A stretch of DNA of 64,000 nucleotides from assembly GCF_000471905.2 (NCBI RefSeq), contig NW_006498137.1, forward strand, positions 1,130,484 to 1,194,483. Reading direction: 5' to 3'. Positions within the stretch are counted from its first letter, which is position 1. The number at the start of each line of letters is the position of its first letter. The DNA comes from Amborella trichopoda. Lineage: Eukaryota > Streptophyta > Magnoliopsida > Amborellales > Amborellaceae. This document shows, in pieces, positions 1 to 11,430 of this stretch. The notes beneath the pieces are model-generated. The model made no database searches. It had not been told where the DNA came from and saw nothing but the letters and a program-made list of their open reading frames with translations. A program made the position numbers and the translations under genes.

Positions 1-1063
1 TTATCTATGTTGTGTATGAAGGAGAAAAAACATATAGACACGACTTTTGCTCTCAAATGGCAAGTCATATCTTAGATAAGACTTCCTTTTAGATAGGCTT
101 TTGCCCTTAGAAATCTCTCAAGAATCAAATGATAGCCGGTGGAAATAAATAAACTGTTTCAGTTATTATCCAAACATATTTTCAACAAATAAACTGTTTC
201 AGTTATTATCCAAACATATTTTCAATAAATAAACTACAGAGAAGAAACAACAATAAGAATAGTTAAACCATAGAAAATAAAAAATGAGAATAATTAAACC
301 ATAGATAATAAAAATTCTCATATAGTATATAAAAATAATTTGAACAAAATAAACTAGGGAGGAGAAATAAGAAAATTGAAAATAAGAAAATTGAAAACAA
401 CATTTAGAAATATTTCTATGCTATAAGTTAGATAAGAAAATCCTAATGTTGAAATAGTTACATAACTTTTTTCTCAACACAAATGACATTCAAGGAATAG
501 GGTTTGGGCTTAATTGGTTTGCAGTTGGCGTTTGCAATACTACATCCTAGATTCCATTCCTACTATTGAAATACCCCCAAGGTATCTGTGTCCAAAATCA
601 ATTAGAAAGCATTCAAAATTCAAATTAAAAAACAATAATATGAAATATTAAACATGAGTAGAATTAACGACAAATTTTTTAGAAAAAAGTATTTATTATT
701 AGTTCATTTGAATTACTCATCTTAGTTAGTAAGTACTACTTGGATCCATCTATTTCTTATGGTAGATACATGTCCAATGGTTTGTAGATACTTAAAAAGT
801 GTTGTGTCTAATGAGGCTGTTATTTTTACCCAAAAGTTATGAACTCCCCAAGCCATTAAATGTAAAATTGGACTGCTTGATAATATTTTTGTGCACGAGG
901 TCTAAGGATTATTTATTGAACTTTGGACTGCTTGATAATATTTTTGTGCACGAGGTCTAAGGATTATTTATTGAACTTCATGTACAGTCAATAGTAAACC
1001 CCTAGTTGCCTAATTTCACGTCTGACGAAAAGAAGTTAATCATGATATTTTTGTACCAAAGTT
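1..1063. other. AT-rich intergenic or intronic sequence with two short tandem duplications
   Basis: No gene is visible. Two local duplications stand out: a 40-bp unit repeated at about 147-230, and a 55-bp unit repeated at about 868-977. If the strictosidine-synthase-like gene to the right continues leftward, this stretch lies in its last intron. Confidence 0.5.
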
Positions 1064-1320
1064 ATGTTATTTTATAATAGAAGTTCGAGAAACTTTGATT
1101 CGATTCATCTTATTATCCGACTTTTAGAATACCAATTAGAGTTGATACAAGAACAACTTCAGTCCCATCCAACAAAACTTGAACTACATAATGAAGAAAA
1201 AAAACTCATAAGGGAGCTATCCAAAGTTTTCAGTAATGAAGCTTCTTTTTGACATCAAGAGTCAAGGAAAACCTGGATAACTCAAGGGGATTCTTGTACC
1301 AGGCAAAGATCGATAAGAGG
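1064..1320 (+). mobile_element. LINE reverse-transcriptase N-terminal fragment (decayed)
   Basis: The plus-strand translation runs through a Leu/Glu-rich helix (ELIQEQLQSHP, then EEKKLIRELSKV) into an in-frame stop and then HQESRKTWITQGDS. This matches the segment just before the reverse-transcriptase core in plant LINEs, which typically reads roughly EExxxxQKSRxxWLxxGDxNT. Only this piece is present. It is interrupted by a stop and lost after about 1320, so it is a dead fragment. Family assignment rests on motif recognition only. Confidence 0.55.
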
Positions 1321-1785
1321 TGCGTTAGTAAGAATCTCTTGCTAGTCCCTACAGGCACACATGCCACCGCGGTTATGGTACAACGACTTGACTTGGGTGC
1401 CTCAGATATTGACTGCTAAAGCATAATGTTACATGACCTGCCGCTACGGGGCTAATTCCAAATCTGACCTGTCTACCCCGGGTAGGAGAAGCCCGTTGGA
1501 TGGGTCGCGGACTTGACCTAACCTAACCCAGACCAGGAAGGGATTTCCTTAATCCGGGTCAGAGTATCAGACAATAATAAAAAGGATCCACTAGTTTCCA
1601 CTACAACCTACTTGTCACCATACAACCTATTTCCATCTTATCTAAAACCCCCTATGAGTCTCAAATTTCTGAGGATGAAAACATGTTCCTTCAAAGAGAT
1701 GTAACTACACAAGAAATTTTCTTAAACTTTCATGAAAAATGAAAAAAAGGGAAAATATAATTGTAAAACTGGGGAGCAGACTTAC
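1321..1785. other. Unassigned, less AT-rich stretch
   Basis: This segment is richer in GC than its surroundings and contains paired CCGGGT/ACCCGG-like words around 1480-1560. I see no open frame, RNA gene or recognisable transposon end in it. Confidence 0.3.
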
Positions 1786-4700
1786 TTCCATGTTTCACAA
1801 ACAATGAGAAAATCATTTCTTGGTGATAGAGCAATCCCATTTGCAAAAGCCAGATCTTTGAGCACGACTGATGTTTTTCCAGTGTGAGGGTCAAATTTCA
1901 AAACCCGGCCGTGAGGCTTCGCTTCAAGGACATCGAGAAACCATCTGTGTAGCTCAAATTTGGTACTTGCATCAGTGAAATACACCATCCCATCTGTGCT
2001 TTCCACTACGTCATCTGCAAACCTTATAATCAAGACAGGAGTCATATGTTTATGCTTTTTTGCATTTTTTGGTCATTTTCTATTTTGTTATTGGAATTTT
2101 TGTTTTGCTTAAATGAAGTTTATTTCTTCTCTTGGTCTTAATGTTTGTTTAGCTTTTCACATGATTCTTATATTCAGAGAATTTATTCTCCCTTATGATC
2201 ATATAGCATTTTAATGTGTTTGAGTTTGTATGATTTCTCCTATTTTTAGTAGAAATGAATGGAAAAATCATAAAAAAGGCAATAATATTTGAGAAGAAGA
2301 GGTAAACCTGATCTTGGAACCATCCACTTCATCAGCAAGAAGGGTTACACCATCTTCTCCGGCCCTTAGCAATCCCTGTGGATCTCGAAAAAGAACATAA
2401 TTATATAAAAGGAAAAAAGGTAAAATTGAAAAGGCAAAAAGAAAAATCCCAAAAAACTCAAAAGAAAAAAGGAAAATTAAAGTCCCAAAAAAGGAAAATG
2501 CTAGAAACAAGAGCAAATAAAAGGAACAGCCAAATTCATTAATCACATGAAGGTGGCATAGACACCAGACAGACAACATTATGATCTTAACAACAGAGTA
2601 GAAACCAATGATTGATAATTTGAAGACAATTCAACCAATGCTGTAAATATATGGAAAATTTTCATATAAGGTTGCAACCTTAAATTGTAGAATTAAAGAT
2701 GCACCTCAAAACTTTATTGAAAAAAGTTGTTTTAATATTGAAAAGTCCTCTAATTGATCATCTCGATATCAAGATATATTAATATGAAAAAAAAAAAAAT
2801 TTTAAGTCCTAGAAATAATGCATCTTGCAACACATTATCTAGACCGTCAATTATCAATATTTTTATATTCTTATAGATCTCCTTATTTTTAACCATTTTT
2901 GGAGTTTAAAATTTTATAATTAGAGATAAAAATAGATTTTCAAATATTCCTAAGAATTTTTGACACAAAAATTACATGTTATGATAAAATTTGGAGGTGC
3001 GCCTTAATTCGATTGTTTAAGGTTGCAACCTTATAGAAACCATACCAATAGAAAAAAAAGGATCTCCACAATATATATAAAAAACACACATATGCTTTCG
3101 GAAAGGGGTTGGGTCGTGGTAGCACCCCCGCACCCTATTCACCACATTGTGGTTTCCATTCCTGCCACTAACACCTTCAAAAGACTAATTCCTAATCTAC
3201 TTGATAAAATGGATAGGGCCTGTCTTCCCCATTGAATTACCAAAAAAAACACACACATATGCATAGACATACTCGCACTCCCCCTCTCTCTCTCTAATTG
3301 AGCACTGCATCTCTCTCTCTCGTTATGTGTTTAGAGACCTAGAGCAGTTCGGTCTCGAAAGGAAGTGAATGGACAATACTACTATGCTATTTAGCGTGAG
3401 TCGACAATGATGTCATAGATTATTGTCACTCTTACATTTTTAGAAGCTTGTCTGCGACTTTCCAACAAAATCAGATTGATGTTAGTCCATAACTAATATA
3501 TGACATTATTATTCGTTGGCTCACGGCAACCATTCAATCAAAGATCAAACCGATGTATGTCTCTCACATTAGGAATCAGGCTTGGGCTTTATTGGTTAGC
3601 AACTAACAATGTTATATTTCAAGTGTGATTCTTATCATTAAACTACCGAAAAAAAAAAAAAAAATCCAACATGATAAATTATGTGCTTGTAAAATTCTCA
3701 CTCTTCTCTCTTTCTCTCTACTTTTACCTTCTCGGCATCACAAACAAGGAGATGGCCATCTTTAGAGATGGTGAGTCCTAACAAGCCTTTGCCCCCAACA
3801 AATTTCCAATTTCCCAAGACTCATTGCTATTATTATTAAAATGCATCCGCTTAATCCAACCGTCCCTGCTCGTTGTGTACATTACATTATTCTTCTTGTC
3901 CACTGCCATGTCTTCTGGCCCTTCTACCGATCCTTCTCCAACCTTAGTAATTGCCTGTCAAGAAAAAGAAAACTCAAGGAAGAAAATATGACAAATACGA
4001 AAGAGATGGAATAAAGATGAGAGAGAGGTGTTACAGGGGTAGCAACGGATCGGGTCGGATCCGGCCCCAAAACCAGACCCAAAGTTATCAGACCTAAACC
4101 TGGACCTCGACCATACCATATATATATATATATATATATGGTTTGTACATAACTGAGGCTCTAAACAATGGAAGTAAGGGGCACCCTCAAATACTGTGGA
4201 CAGATGTTTTAATATTGAAAATATTTGTGATGGCCAGAAAATTTATTTCCATTTCTAATTATAAAATTTATAACTTCATAAATAGTATAGATCGAACAGA
4301 TCTACAACGCTTAAAAATCCTGAAAATTAATCGTCTAAAAATTAATTGCAAGATGTACTATTTTTAAAACTTGAAATTATTTTTTCTTTTATCCATGCAT
4401 TTTGAGGTCGATATGATAAATTTGAATGTTTTTTAGCATCAAAACATCATCTTACAGTGAAGTTTTTGAGGTGTGTCTTTATTTGATTGTTTAGAGACTC
4501 ACCCTTATACAAACTTTTACTTATTTAAATATTATAACTAAAAAGTTTGATTGTTTAGGCCTCACCCTTATACAAATCTTTTCTCATTTAAATATTATAA
4601 TTAAAAGGAAAATATATAGTTATTATATTCATTTAAATACTATTAAAATATTATACATAAAACATTATTTAAATAATATCAAGTCGTTTCCGAGAAGGTC

Positions 4701-5072
4701 TACATAGACCTGGACCCAAGCCCAAATAATGTTCAGGTCTAATATTTGGATCCGAACGCTACCCATCAGGTCCAGTTGTTGGACCAATACCTGGACCCGG
4801 GTTGGGTCCTATATATATAATAGTGAGAGAGAGAGAGAGATATTGGTGATTGGGTTCTCTCACAGCTCTATGATATGTACACCTGCCAATCTTTCTCTCT
4901 TACACTAATAATAAGATGATTCATTTCCATAATTCACCTGAAGACGATTGTTGTTGGCTGAAGTTGCAAGAAGAGGTGGGAATAGCAGGAGATGAGGTGA
5001 GATGGGAGAGAAAACAATAATTTGAAATGCAATTGAGAGAATAATCACTAAAACAACACCTCCCAAACCCAT
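1786..5072 (-). CDS. Strictosidine synthase-like (APMAP-type beta-propeller) protein, 5' part, frameshifted
   Basis: Four minus-strand exons can be read: 5072-4938, 3954-3728, 2375-2308 and 2022-1786, each bounded by GT/AG. The product opens with a signal-anchor helix (GVVLVIILSIAFQIIVF, SPISP). It continues with GEGSVEGPEDMAVD, the conserved SRDGWIKRM strand, GLLGLTISKDGHLLVCDAEK, GEDGVTLLADEVDGSKIR, FADDVVESTDGMVYFTDAS, and FANGIALSPRND ending at CETWK. These are the ordered landmarks of plant strictosidine-synthase-like proteins, membrane-anchored six-bladed propellers; most lack true strictosidine synthase activity. The start is the ATG at 5072, not the upstream TTG. Exon 2 is 227 bp where phase requires 228. 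One A is missing near 3810, in the codons for the expected SWENWKF, so the frame shifts and soon meets a stop. The last part, about 140 residues by family length, is not found down to position 1. It is either beyond a long intron or deleted. The gene may be a recent pseudogene or carry an assembly error. Confidence 0.85.
2653..3046 (-). mobile_element. MITE family 1a copy, in an intron of the SSL gene
   Basis: The ends are inverted repeats around the palindromic word AAGGTTGCAACCTT, with outer ends GGAAAA... and ...AAACCATACC. The interior carries the family's hairpin-like CATCTCG/CGAGATG region (here degenerate) and a block reading roughly GACCGTCAATT. It is about 394 bp and is inserted in minus orientation relative to the copy at 14279. 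No clean target duplication is visible. Confidence 0.75.
4034..4138 (+). mobile_element. hAT-like non-autonomous element, left part, split by a nested MITE
   Basis: It starts with CAGGGGTAGCAACGG, a typical hAT-like terminus, followed by many subterminal GGTC/GACC words (GGGTCGGATCC, ACCAGACCC, ACCTGGACC). The same word composition resumes at about 4690-4812 (GACCTGGACCC, GGGTTGGGTCC). The element therefore appears split by the MITE at 4139-4518. The right terminus is not recognisable. Confidence 0.55.
4139..4518 (+). mobile_element. MITE family 1b copy nested in a hAT-like element
   Basis: It begins ATGGTTTGTACATAACTGAG and carries GAGGCTCTAAACAATGG, then ends TTAGAGACTCACCCTTATAC. The interior is shared with other family members (GATCGAACAGATCTAC, CAAGATGTACTATTTTT). 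A (TA)n run lies at the left junction. The right end and its flank are duplicated once more, with a period of about 68 bp, to about 4600. Confidence 0.65.
4519..4812. mobile_element. Duplicated MITE end followed by the right part of the hAT-like element
   Basis: About 4519-4600 repeats the MITE terminus (GATTGTTTAGGCCTCACCC). From about 4690 the GACC/GGTC-rich composition of the hAT-like element returns and continues to GGGTTGGGTCC at about 4810. A GA microsatellite follows. Confidence 0.45.
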
Positions 5073-5700
5073 CTCTTCTCTCCCAAGTTTCCACAAAAGA
5101 AGCTTAGGATTAAGAGTTCTTAAGGACTGAGCTGCACCATCCCTCTCTCTTCTTCACTCTGCTGCACCATCCCTCTCTCTTCTTCACTCTTACTTTCTCT
5201 CTCTCAACCAAGTCCCCGAGTGTCTTCAAGGCCAATAACTAGATGTGCATCAGCAAATGTACGGTGGAGATAAGAGTATTCTCAGTAAAAGAGTTGTAAG
5301 GACTCGGGTCGAATCGTGTGGTCATAAAGGCATGGGACCAAGAGGTCCGTGGCGTTTTGTGTTTATTGCTTGCGTCAATCTAGATCCCCTTTGATCATCA
5401 CACACAAATTTCAAATTTCAACATTTAGGTTCTGTTCGGTATATGGATTTTAAGGCATTGATTTCTAATATTTTGGATATTCTCCTTATCCATCGTTTCG
5501 ATTGTTTAATGACTAGAGCACTTAAAATCAAAAAAATCAAAATTATAGAAATATGATCTATTTTTTCATGATTTCATTTCCGCACAAAAACTTGTTTTTT
5601 AGCATTTCCAAGGCCCATGGATTTCATTCATTAGCTCCTTTGACCCAAAACATTGGGAATATTTGGTATGTATGAAAATTTATAGAGAGAAAGTACTTTA
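5073..5700 (-). promoter_or_regulatory. Upstream region of the SSL gene with an exact 30-bp tandem duplication
   Basis: It precedes the ATG at 5072. The unit GCTGCACCATCCCTCTCTCT (first 20 bases) occurs twice, exactly, at 5131-5160 and 5161-5190. It would give a GA-rich 5' leader on the coding strand. No TATA box can be assigned with confidence. 5200-5690 shows no further recognisable feature. Confidence 0.4.
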
Positions 5701-8170
5701 AGTTTTTAAAGAGCAACATCTCATATTTTTTAGGGAAAACAATTATCTCAAACTTTAACTTTTAGAGAGAGAATGTATGTTAAATTTTTAGAGAGAAAAA
5801 GTATCATTTTTTTAGAGAGATGTACTATTTCAAAAATTTAGAGAGAGAAACTATATCAAATTTTAAATTTTAGAGAGAGAAAGTATGTTAACATTTTAGA
5901 GAGAGAAAGTATGTTAAAATTTTAGAGAGAAAAATTACTAAAAAACATTAGAGAGATAAACTATCTCAAAATTTTAGAGAAAGAAAATACATGTAAATTT
6001 TTAGAGAGAGAAACTATCTCAACTTTTTAGAGAGAAACTATTTCAAAATTTTTAGAGAGAGAGAAAAACTCATATTTTAATTTTTAGAGAGAGAAACTAT
6101 ATCAAATTTTAGAGAGAGTACCTAAAAAGTTTTAAAAATAGAAACTATCTCNNNNNNNNNNNNNNNNNNNNNNNNNNNNNNNNNNNNNNNNNNNNNNNNN
6201 NNNNNNNNNNNNNNNNNNNNNNNNNNNNNNNNNNNNNNNNNNNNNNNNNNNNNNNNNNNNNNNNNNNNNNNNNNNNNNNNNNNNNNNNNNNNNNNNNNNN
6301 NNNNNNNNNNNNNNNNNNNNNNNNNNNNNNNNNNNNNNNNNNNNNNNNNNNNNNNNNNNNNNNNNNNNNNNNNNNNGTATTCTTAAAATTGTAGAGAGAG
6401 AAAATATTCTTAAACTTTTAGAAAGAAACTATTATAAATTTTATAAAAATAAACGGCTTAATTTTTTTTAGAGAGATATATCTCATTTTTTAGATAGAGA
6501 AACTATCTCAAATTTTTAGTTCTAGAGAAAACTATCTCGAATTTTGAATTTTAGAAAGAGAAAATATATTAAAATTTTAGAAATAGAAATTATATCAAAT
6601 TTTAGAGAGAGAAACAACCTAAATTTTTTTTAGAGAAACTATCTCAATATTTTTGGAGAGATAACCTATCGCAAAATTTATGTTTTAGAGAGAAAAAGTA
6701 TATTAAAAATTTCGAGAGATAAACAATATCAAATTTAGAGAAAGTACATTAAATTTTTAGAGAGAGAAAGCATCTTAAAATTTAAGAGAGTAACTATATC
6801 AAATTTTAGAGAGAGAAAGGACATAATTTTTTTTTTAAAAAAGAAACTATTGCAAAAATGTTAAAGAGGAATTATTTCAAATTTTAGCTTTTAGAAAGAG
6901 AGTATCTTAAAATTTGAGAGAAAAACTATATTATATTTTAGAGAGAAAACCTATTTCAAAATTATTGAAGAGGGGAACTATCTCAAGCTTTAAGTTTCAG
7001 AGAGAGAGAGTATCTTAAAATTTTAGAAAGAGAAACCATATTAAAATTTAGAGAGAGTAAAACACCTAAAATTTTTAGAGAGAGAAATTATCTCAAAATT
7101 TTTAGACAATTTCAAATTTTAAATTTTGGATAGAAAGTATATTAAATTTTAGAGAGACAAACCATATCAAATTTTAGAGAGAAAAACTATATCAAAATTT
7201 TTATAGATACACTATCCCAAATTTTGAGTTTTATAAGGAAAAAATATTTTGACTTTTAGAGAGAGAAAGTACATAAAAATTTTAAACAGATAAATTACAT
7301 CAAGTTTTGTTACCAAACAATGAACATAGAAGTGATTGCACAGAATCCATGAATTTTATATAGTATATCCAAACAAGAGATTTGAGAAATCCATGACAAA
7401 AATCCTTGATATTGAAAATCCATAGATTTCCGATATCCAAAATCATGCTTTGCATACCCGGGATATCTTGTATACAAACATGTTTGGCAATTTTTTTGGA
7501 CTTTTTTTGTTACATACCATGATTTCTGTAATCAAGAAAGTGGGCTAAAACATGTGTAATCAAGTAAAAAAGAGGGCCAAAAACATGGTACACAACAGAA
7601 AAAATTTGGGTTATCCAAAACATGGTTTTGTGTAAGTATGAAAGAGGGAATAAAATGTAATACAACGGATGATAGTACTATTTTCACATACCGGAGCTGC
7701 CTACTTTATTAAATACACCACTTTATTGAATATAATTATTTTTGCCAAAACATCCCAACAAATTAGTGAGTATCTCAAATTTTAAGTTTTAAAGAAAAAG
7801 TATTTTAAAATTTTAGAAAGAGAAATTATATAAAATTTTAGAGATAGAAAGTACTGGGATTTTTAGAGAAACTATTACAAATATTTAGAAAGACAAGTTC
7901 TCATATTTCAAGTTTTAGAGAAAGAAAATATCTTAAAATATCAAAAAGAGAGAAACAATATCAAATTTTAGATAGAGAAATTACCTAAAAAAATTTAAAG
8001 CGAGAAATATTCTCAAAAATTTTGGAGAAAGAAATTATATCAAATTTGAAATTTTGGATAGATAAAGTTTTTTAAAATTTTAGAGAGAGAAATTACCCAA
8101 TTTTTTTTAAGAGAGAAAACGTATATTAAAATTTTAGAGAGAAAAACTATATCAAAATTTTAAAAAAAAA
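5690..8170. repeat. Degenerate TTTTAGAGAGAGAAA-type tandem array with internal gap
   Basis: Words such as TTTTAGAGAGAGAAACTATC and CTCAAATTTTAGAGAGAG recur dozens of times with irregular spacing of roughly 25-45 bp, at about 5690-7310 and 7760-8170. The array is interrupted by N at 6152-6376. It is also interrupted by a non-repetitive insert at about 7311-7755, which holds paired CCATGAATT/CCATAGATT/ATATCCAAA words. There is no open frame. Confidence 0.8.
6152..6376. other. Assembly gap of 225 N inside the GAGA-rich array
   Basis: It is a run of N. Both sides are the same degenerate repeat, so the gap most likely reflects collapsed tandem repeats. Confidence 0.99.
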
Positions 8171-8189
8171 TTTACTTAAATTGTTTTTT

Positions 8190-8760
8190 AGAGAAATAAC
8201 ACGTACTCTCTCTCCACGTATCTCTCTCGCTCTCTATCAAAAGATAAACATGGTTTTTACCGAGATAAACATGATTTTTCTATTAAATATTTTTTCCTAT
8301 AATCTCCTCTCTCCCACTCTTTCTCTCCCTCTCTACAATTTTTATAAAAAGATAAAGGTGATTTCCCTCTTAGATATTCTTTCATATTATCTTTTCTCTC
8401 CCCCATATTTCTCTCTCCTTCTCCACGATTTTTCTATATCTCTTACTCCTTTCCTATAATCTCTCTCCCTCTCTATAACTCTTTCAACTAATCTCTCTCC
8501 CTCTCTCTCACATTCTCTCTCCACACATCAAATTCTCTCTCTTCTCTCTCTCTCTCTACGTATTAAATTCCTCTCTCAAATCCCGTATTTTCTCTCAAAG
8601 GTTTTTCTATATCTCTCACACCCTGTTTTCTAAAATCTCTCTCCCTCTCTCTCTAACTCTTTCCACTAATCTCTCTCCCTCTCTCTCCATCTCTCTCTAA
8701 CTCTCTCTCTTTCCGCACATTAATTTTCTCTCCCAAATCTCTTATTTTTTACAGAGATAA
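8190..8760. repeat. CT-rich low-complexity tract
   Basis: It is dominated by CTCTCTCCCTCTCTCT and related words, with repeated sub-blocks containing AACTCTTTCCACTAATCTC and GATAAACATGATTTT. Purine-rich repeats lie on the plus strand before it and pyrimidine-rich ones here, so the strand composition flips at about 8180. Confidence 0.75.
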
Positions 8761-8789
8761 ACATGATTTTCCTCTTCTTATGTATAGAG

Positions 8790-10450
8790 GATTTTTTTTG
8801 ACAAATATTCCTAACTTTTATTAATAACTAAGAAAATGAAATTACATTATTAGAAATAACAAGAGAAGATAAGGACGAACCATCCTTAACCAAAGGGTCG
8901 GCTACATGATTCGTTTCACGATAAATATGGGTGAAGGAAACTGAGAATGAATCTACCAAATCCATAACCTGCAACAATATAAAGTGTAGCTCCTAGGGAA
9001 GTTTTTGCTCTCTATTACACCATTTAATTACATTTAAGGAATCCCTTTTTATTTAAGAGTTATTACCAAGATTCCTATTAACAGTAGAGCACTTAGTTCA
9101 GCATAATTGACTCTTTGAACACTTATTGGACCAACATAAGGAAAAAGAATGTTACCCGAACAATCTCGTAAAACCTTACCAATCCCTGCTAAACCAAGAT
9201 TTCCAAACGAGCTAACATTAAAGTTGAGCTTCAAACAGCCATTTGGAGGTGCCATCCAAATGCTTCTCGGTTTAGCTTTAACACAACCAAGGAGGACAAG
9301 GTTACTAAGATTAGTCATAACATTGACTTTGGAGATACCCCAACCCTCCTTTGTCACAGACAACCAAGACCAGACAAAGAGTTTGATGATATGTATTATC
9401 CTATCAAAAGACATAAAATTCCCCTCAAATGTCTTCTTATTTCTTTCTTTCCATACCTCTCAAAGGATAACACCTTTCACGATTTTCCAAATACTTCTCC
9501 CTATTTTAGGCAGGTGTGCAAGATCAAATTGTGAAACTATCCCTTTTGCTGATTGGGGAAGCACCAAATTAATCCCTAAAACTCCAATTAACCAATACCA
9601 AATTCTTACAATGAAAGAACAATGAATAAAAATATGCGCACCAGATTCCCCATCAGCTTTATATAGCAAACAAACATTCGACAAAACCTTCTCCTTTTGA
9701 TCAAATTATTAATAGTCAAAAGTTTATTCATTGTCGCCAACCAAATAAAGACGTGAATTTTATGCGGAATGGGCCATTTACAAATTTGGACAACATGAGG
9801 GCAATGCCATCTCTATCGATCATGAAATAGAAGGTTATAGCATGGCTTAACAGAAAATCCCGTCACTCTCAATTTCCCATATCATTTCGTCCTCTGCATT
9901 GAGAGTGATATAAGCTTTATCTAGCAATTCTATCAATGCACACCTTTGGGAAAGTTGCACATTGTTTTGGCGACTGTAAGCCAGGAAAATATTCCAAGAT
10001 AGAAGATGACCCCTTCTTTCTACAGCCTGGATAACTTTCATATTAAGCCTTGTTACCATCGCAAAAAATTTAGAAAATACTGACTTCATAGGGCATTCCC
10101 CAATCCTTTTATGATGCTAAAAAGAAACTCACATACCACAGCCCGTATTTCATCTGAAATAACCCGAAATCATAGGCTTACAGTAGAAAATAGCTTTCCA
10201 CACATGAGAGGTAGCATTACCTCTTCCCCCCCAAGCCATCTATCCATCCCGTACTTTGCTAAAAGAACTTTGAATCATAGATGATCATGCAAATGAAATC
10301 TACACCACCATCATTTGCACAGCAAAGCCTGATTAACCATTTTAATATTCCTTATACCCAGGCCCCCTTCTCTCTTCAGAGTACACACTCTATCCCATCT
10401 TAGAAAATGGAATTTCTTCTGTTCATTACGGGAACCCTATAGAAAGTCCT
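8790..10450 (-). mobile_element. 5'-truncated LINE remnant (RT C-terminus, zinc-binding domain, RNase H)
   Basis: On the minus strand, 10440-10310 reads KFHFLRWDRVCTLKREGGLG and then IRNIKMVNQALLCKWW, the end of a plant LINE reverse transcriptase. 10089-9847 gives EDEMIWEIESDGIF. 9684-9460 gives the RT-associated zinc-binding region with GAHIFIHCSFIVRIWYWL. 9310-8850 gives RNase H, with PPNGCLKLNFNVSSFGN, LAGIGKVLRDCSGN and finally THIYRETNHVADPL. Stops and frame changes separate the blocks, so nothing is functional. Confidence 0.85.
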
Positions 10451-11430
10451 ACATTATTTTATCTATTTTTTTTGCTACCGAAGCGAGCATATTAATCAAT
10501 GACATCTGATACACCGGAAGATTAGATAGACAAGATCTTACATATAGTTATATAGGATTTTCTTTCCTCCATTTTATTTCATATAGTAATTGTGAATCAG
10601 ATCTTACATATATTAATTGTGAATCGAATCTCACAACTAGAAAGGATCACATATTGATAGAGTCAGTAATATTTCTCACTTTCCAACAAATTCTCTCTAT
10701 TTCCCTATCTCCCTCTTTCCTAAAGTATCTCTCCCTCTTAACAGGTCTTATCGACACTCTCCCTCTTATTTATATTGTCGCCTTAAATTTCTCTCTTCTC
10801 TCTAAGGTTTTTTTAAATTATGTCCCTCTCTACTGATTTCTCATTCTCTATTTCATTGTAGGTAAAGAATCTTTTTGGTTGCTATCAATTTTATTGCGAC
10901 CCACCCATCCAAAGGTGATGCAGCTTATATTGCATAACTTTTTCGATTATTCTTAACATTCAATATTTTTGCTCACCCAAGCTCACCCAATAACTTTTTC
11001 TGTTAGAGTCCTTTGCAGGTATTTAAGATTTAGGTTTTTTTTTTTAATATTTTTTATTCCTTTGTCTTTGTGAGCTTCTTGGTTATATCTAATGCTCTGG
11101 AAGTTTGTCTTAAATGACTTTTTAATTACATCGCAAATGTAGGCAACTGCTTTGGACTTTCCATGTTCTTTTATTATTGTTGTTGTTCTTGACTGGTTTG
11201 CATGTTACTGTGGACAATGCAGTTGATTGTGTAATATGAATGGTAGTTATATTACCAGATCGTGTTAGGGTGTTAAGGACTTTGAGTCCTGAATGATGAT
11301 AGCCTTCTCTTAGAGAGAGAGTTGCTCTCTCTCTCTGGCACCTGTGATTTAAATTTCCAACTGTGTAGGATTTGAATATAAGAAATCAATGTGTTACTGT
11401 GTTTTGAATGAATTTTTTGCATTGTATTTT
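10451..11430. other. AT- and CT-rich intergenic sequence
   Basis: CT-rich patches lie at 10660-10830 and short GA/CT runs at 11310-11335. I see no gene, no transposon termini and no reading frame resembling a known protein. Confidence 0.35.

Noticed and set aside
9149..9625. 158-codon plus-strand frame
   Set aside because: It is antisense to the LINE RNase H and zinc-binding regions, which carry the recognisable motifs.
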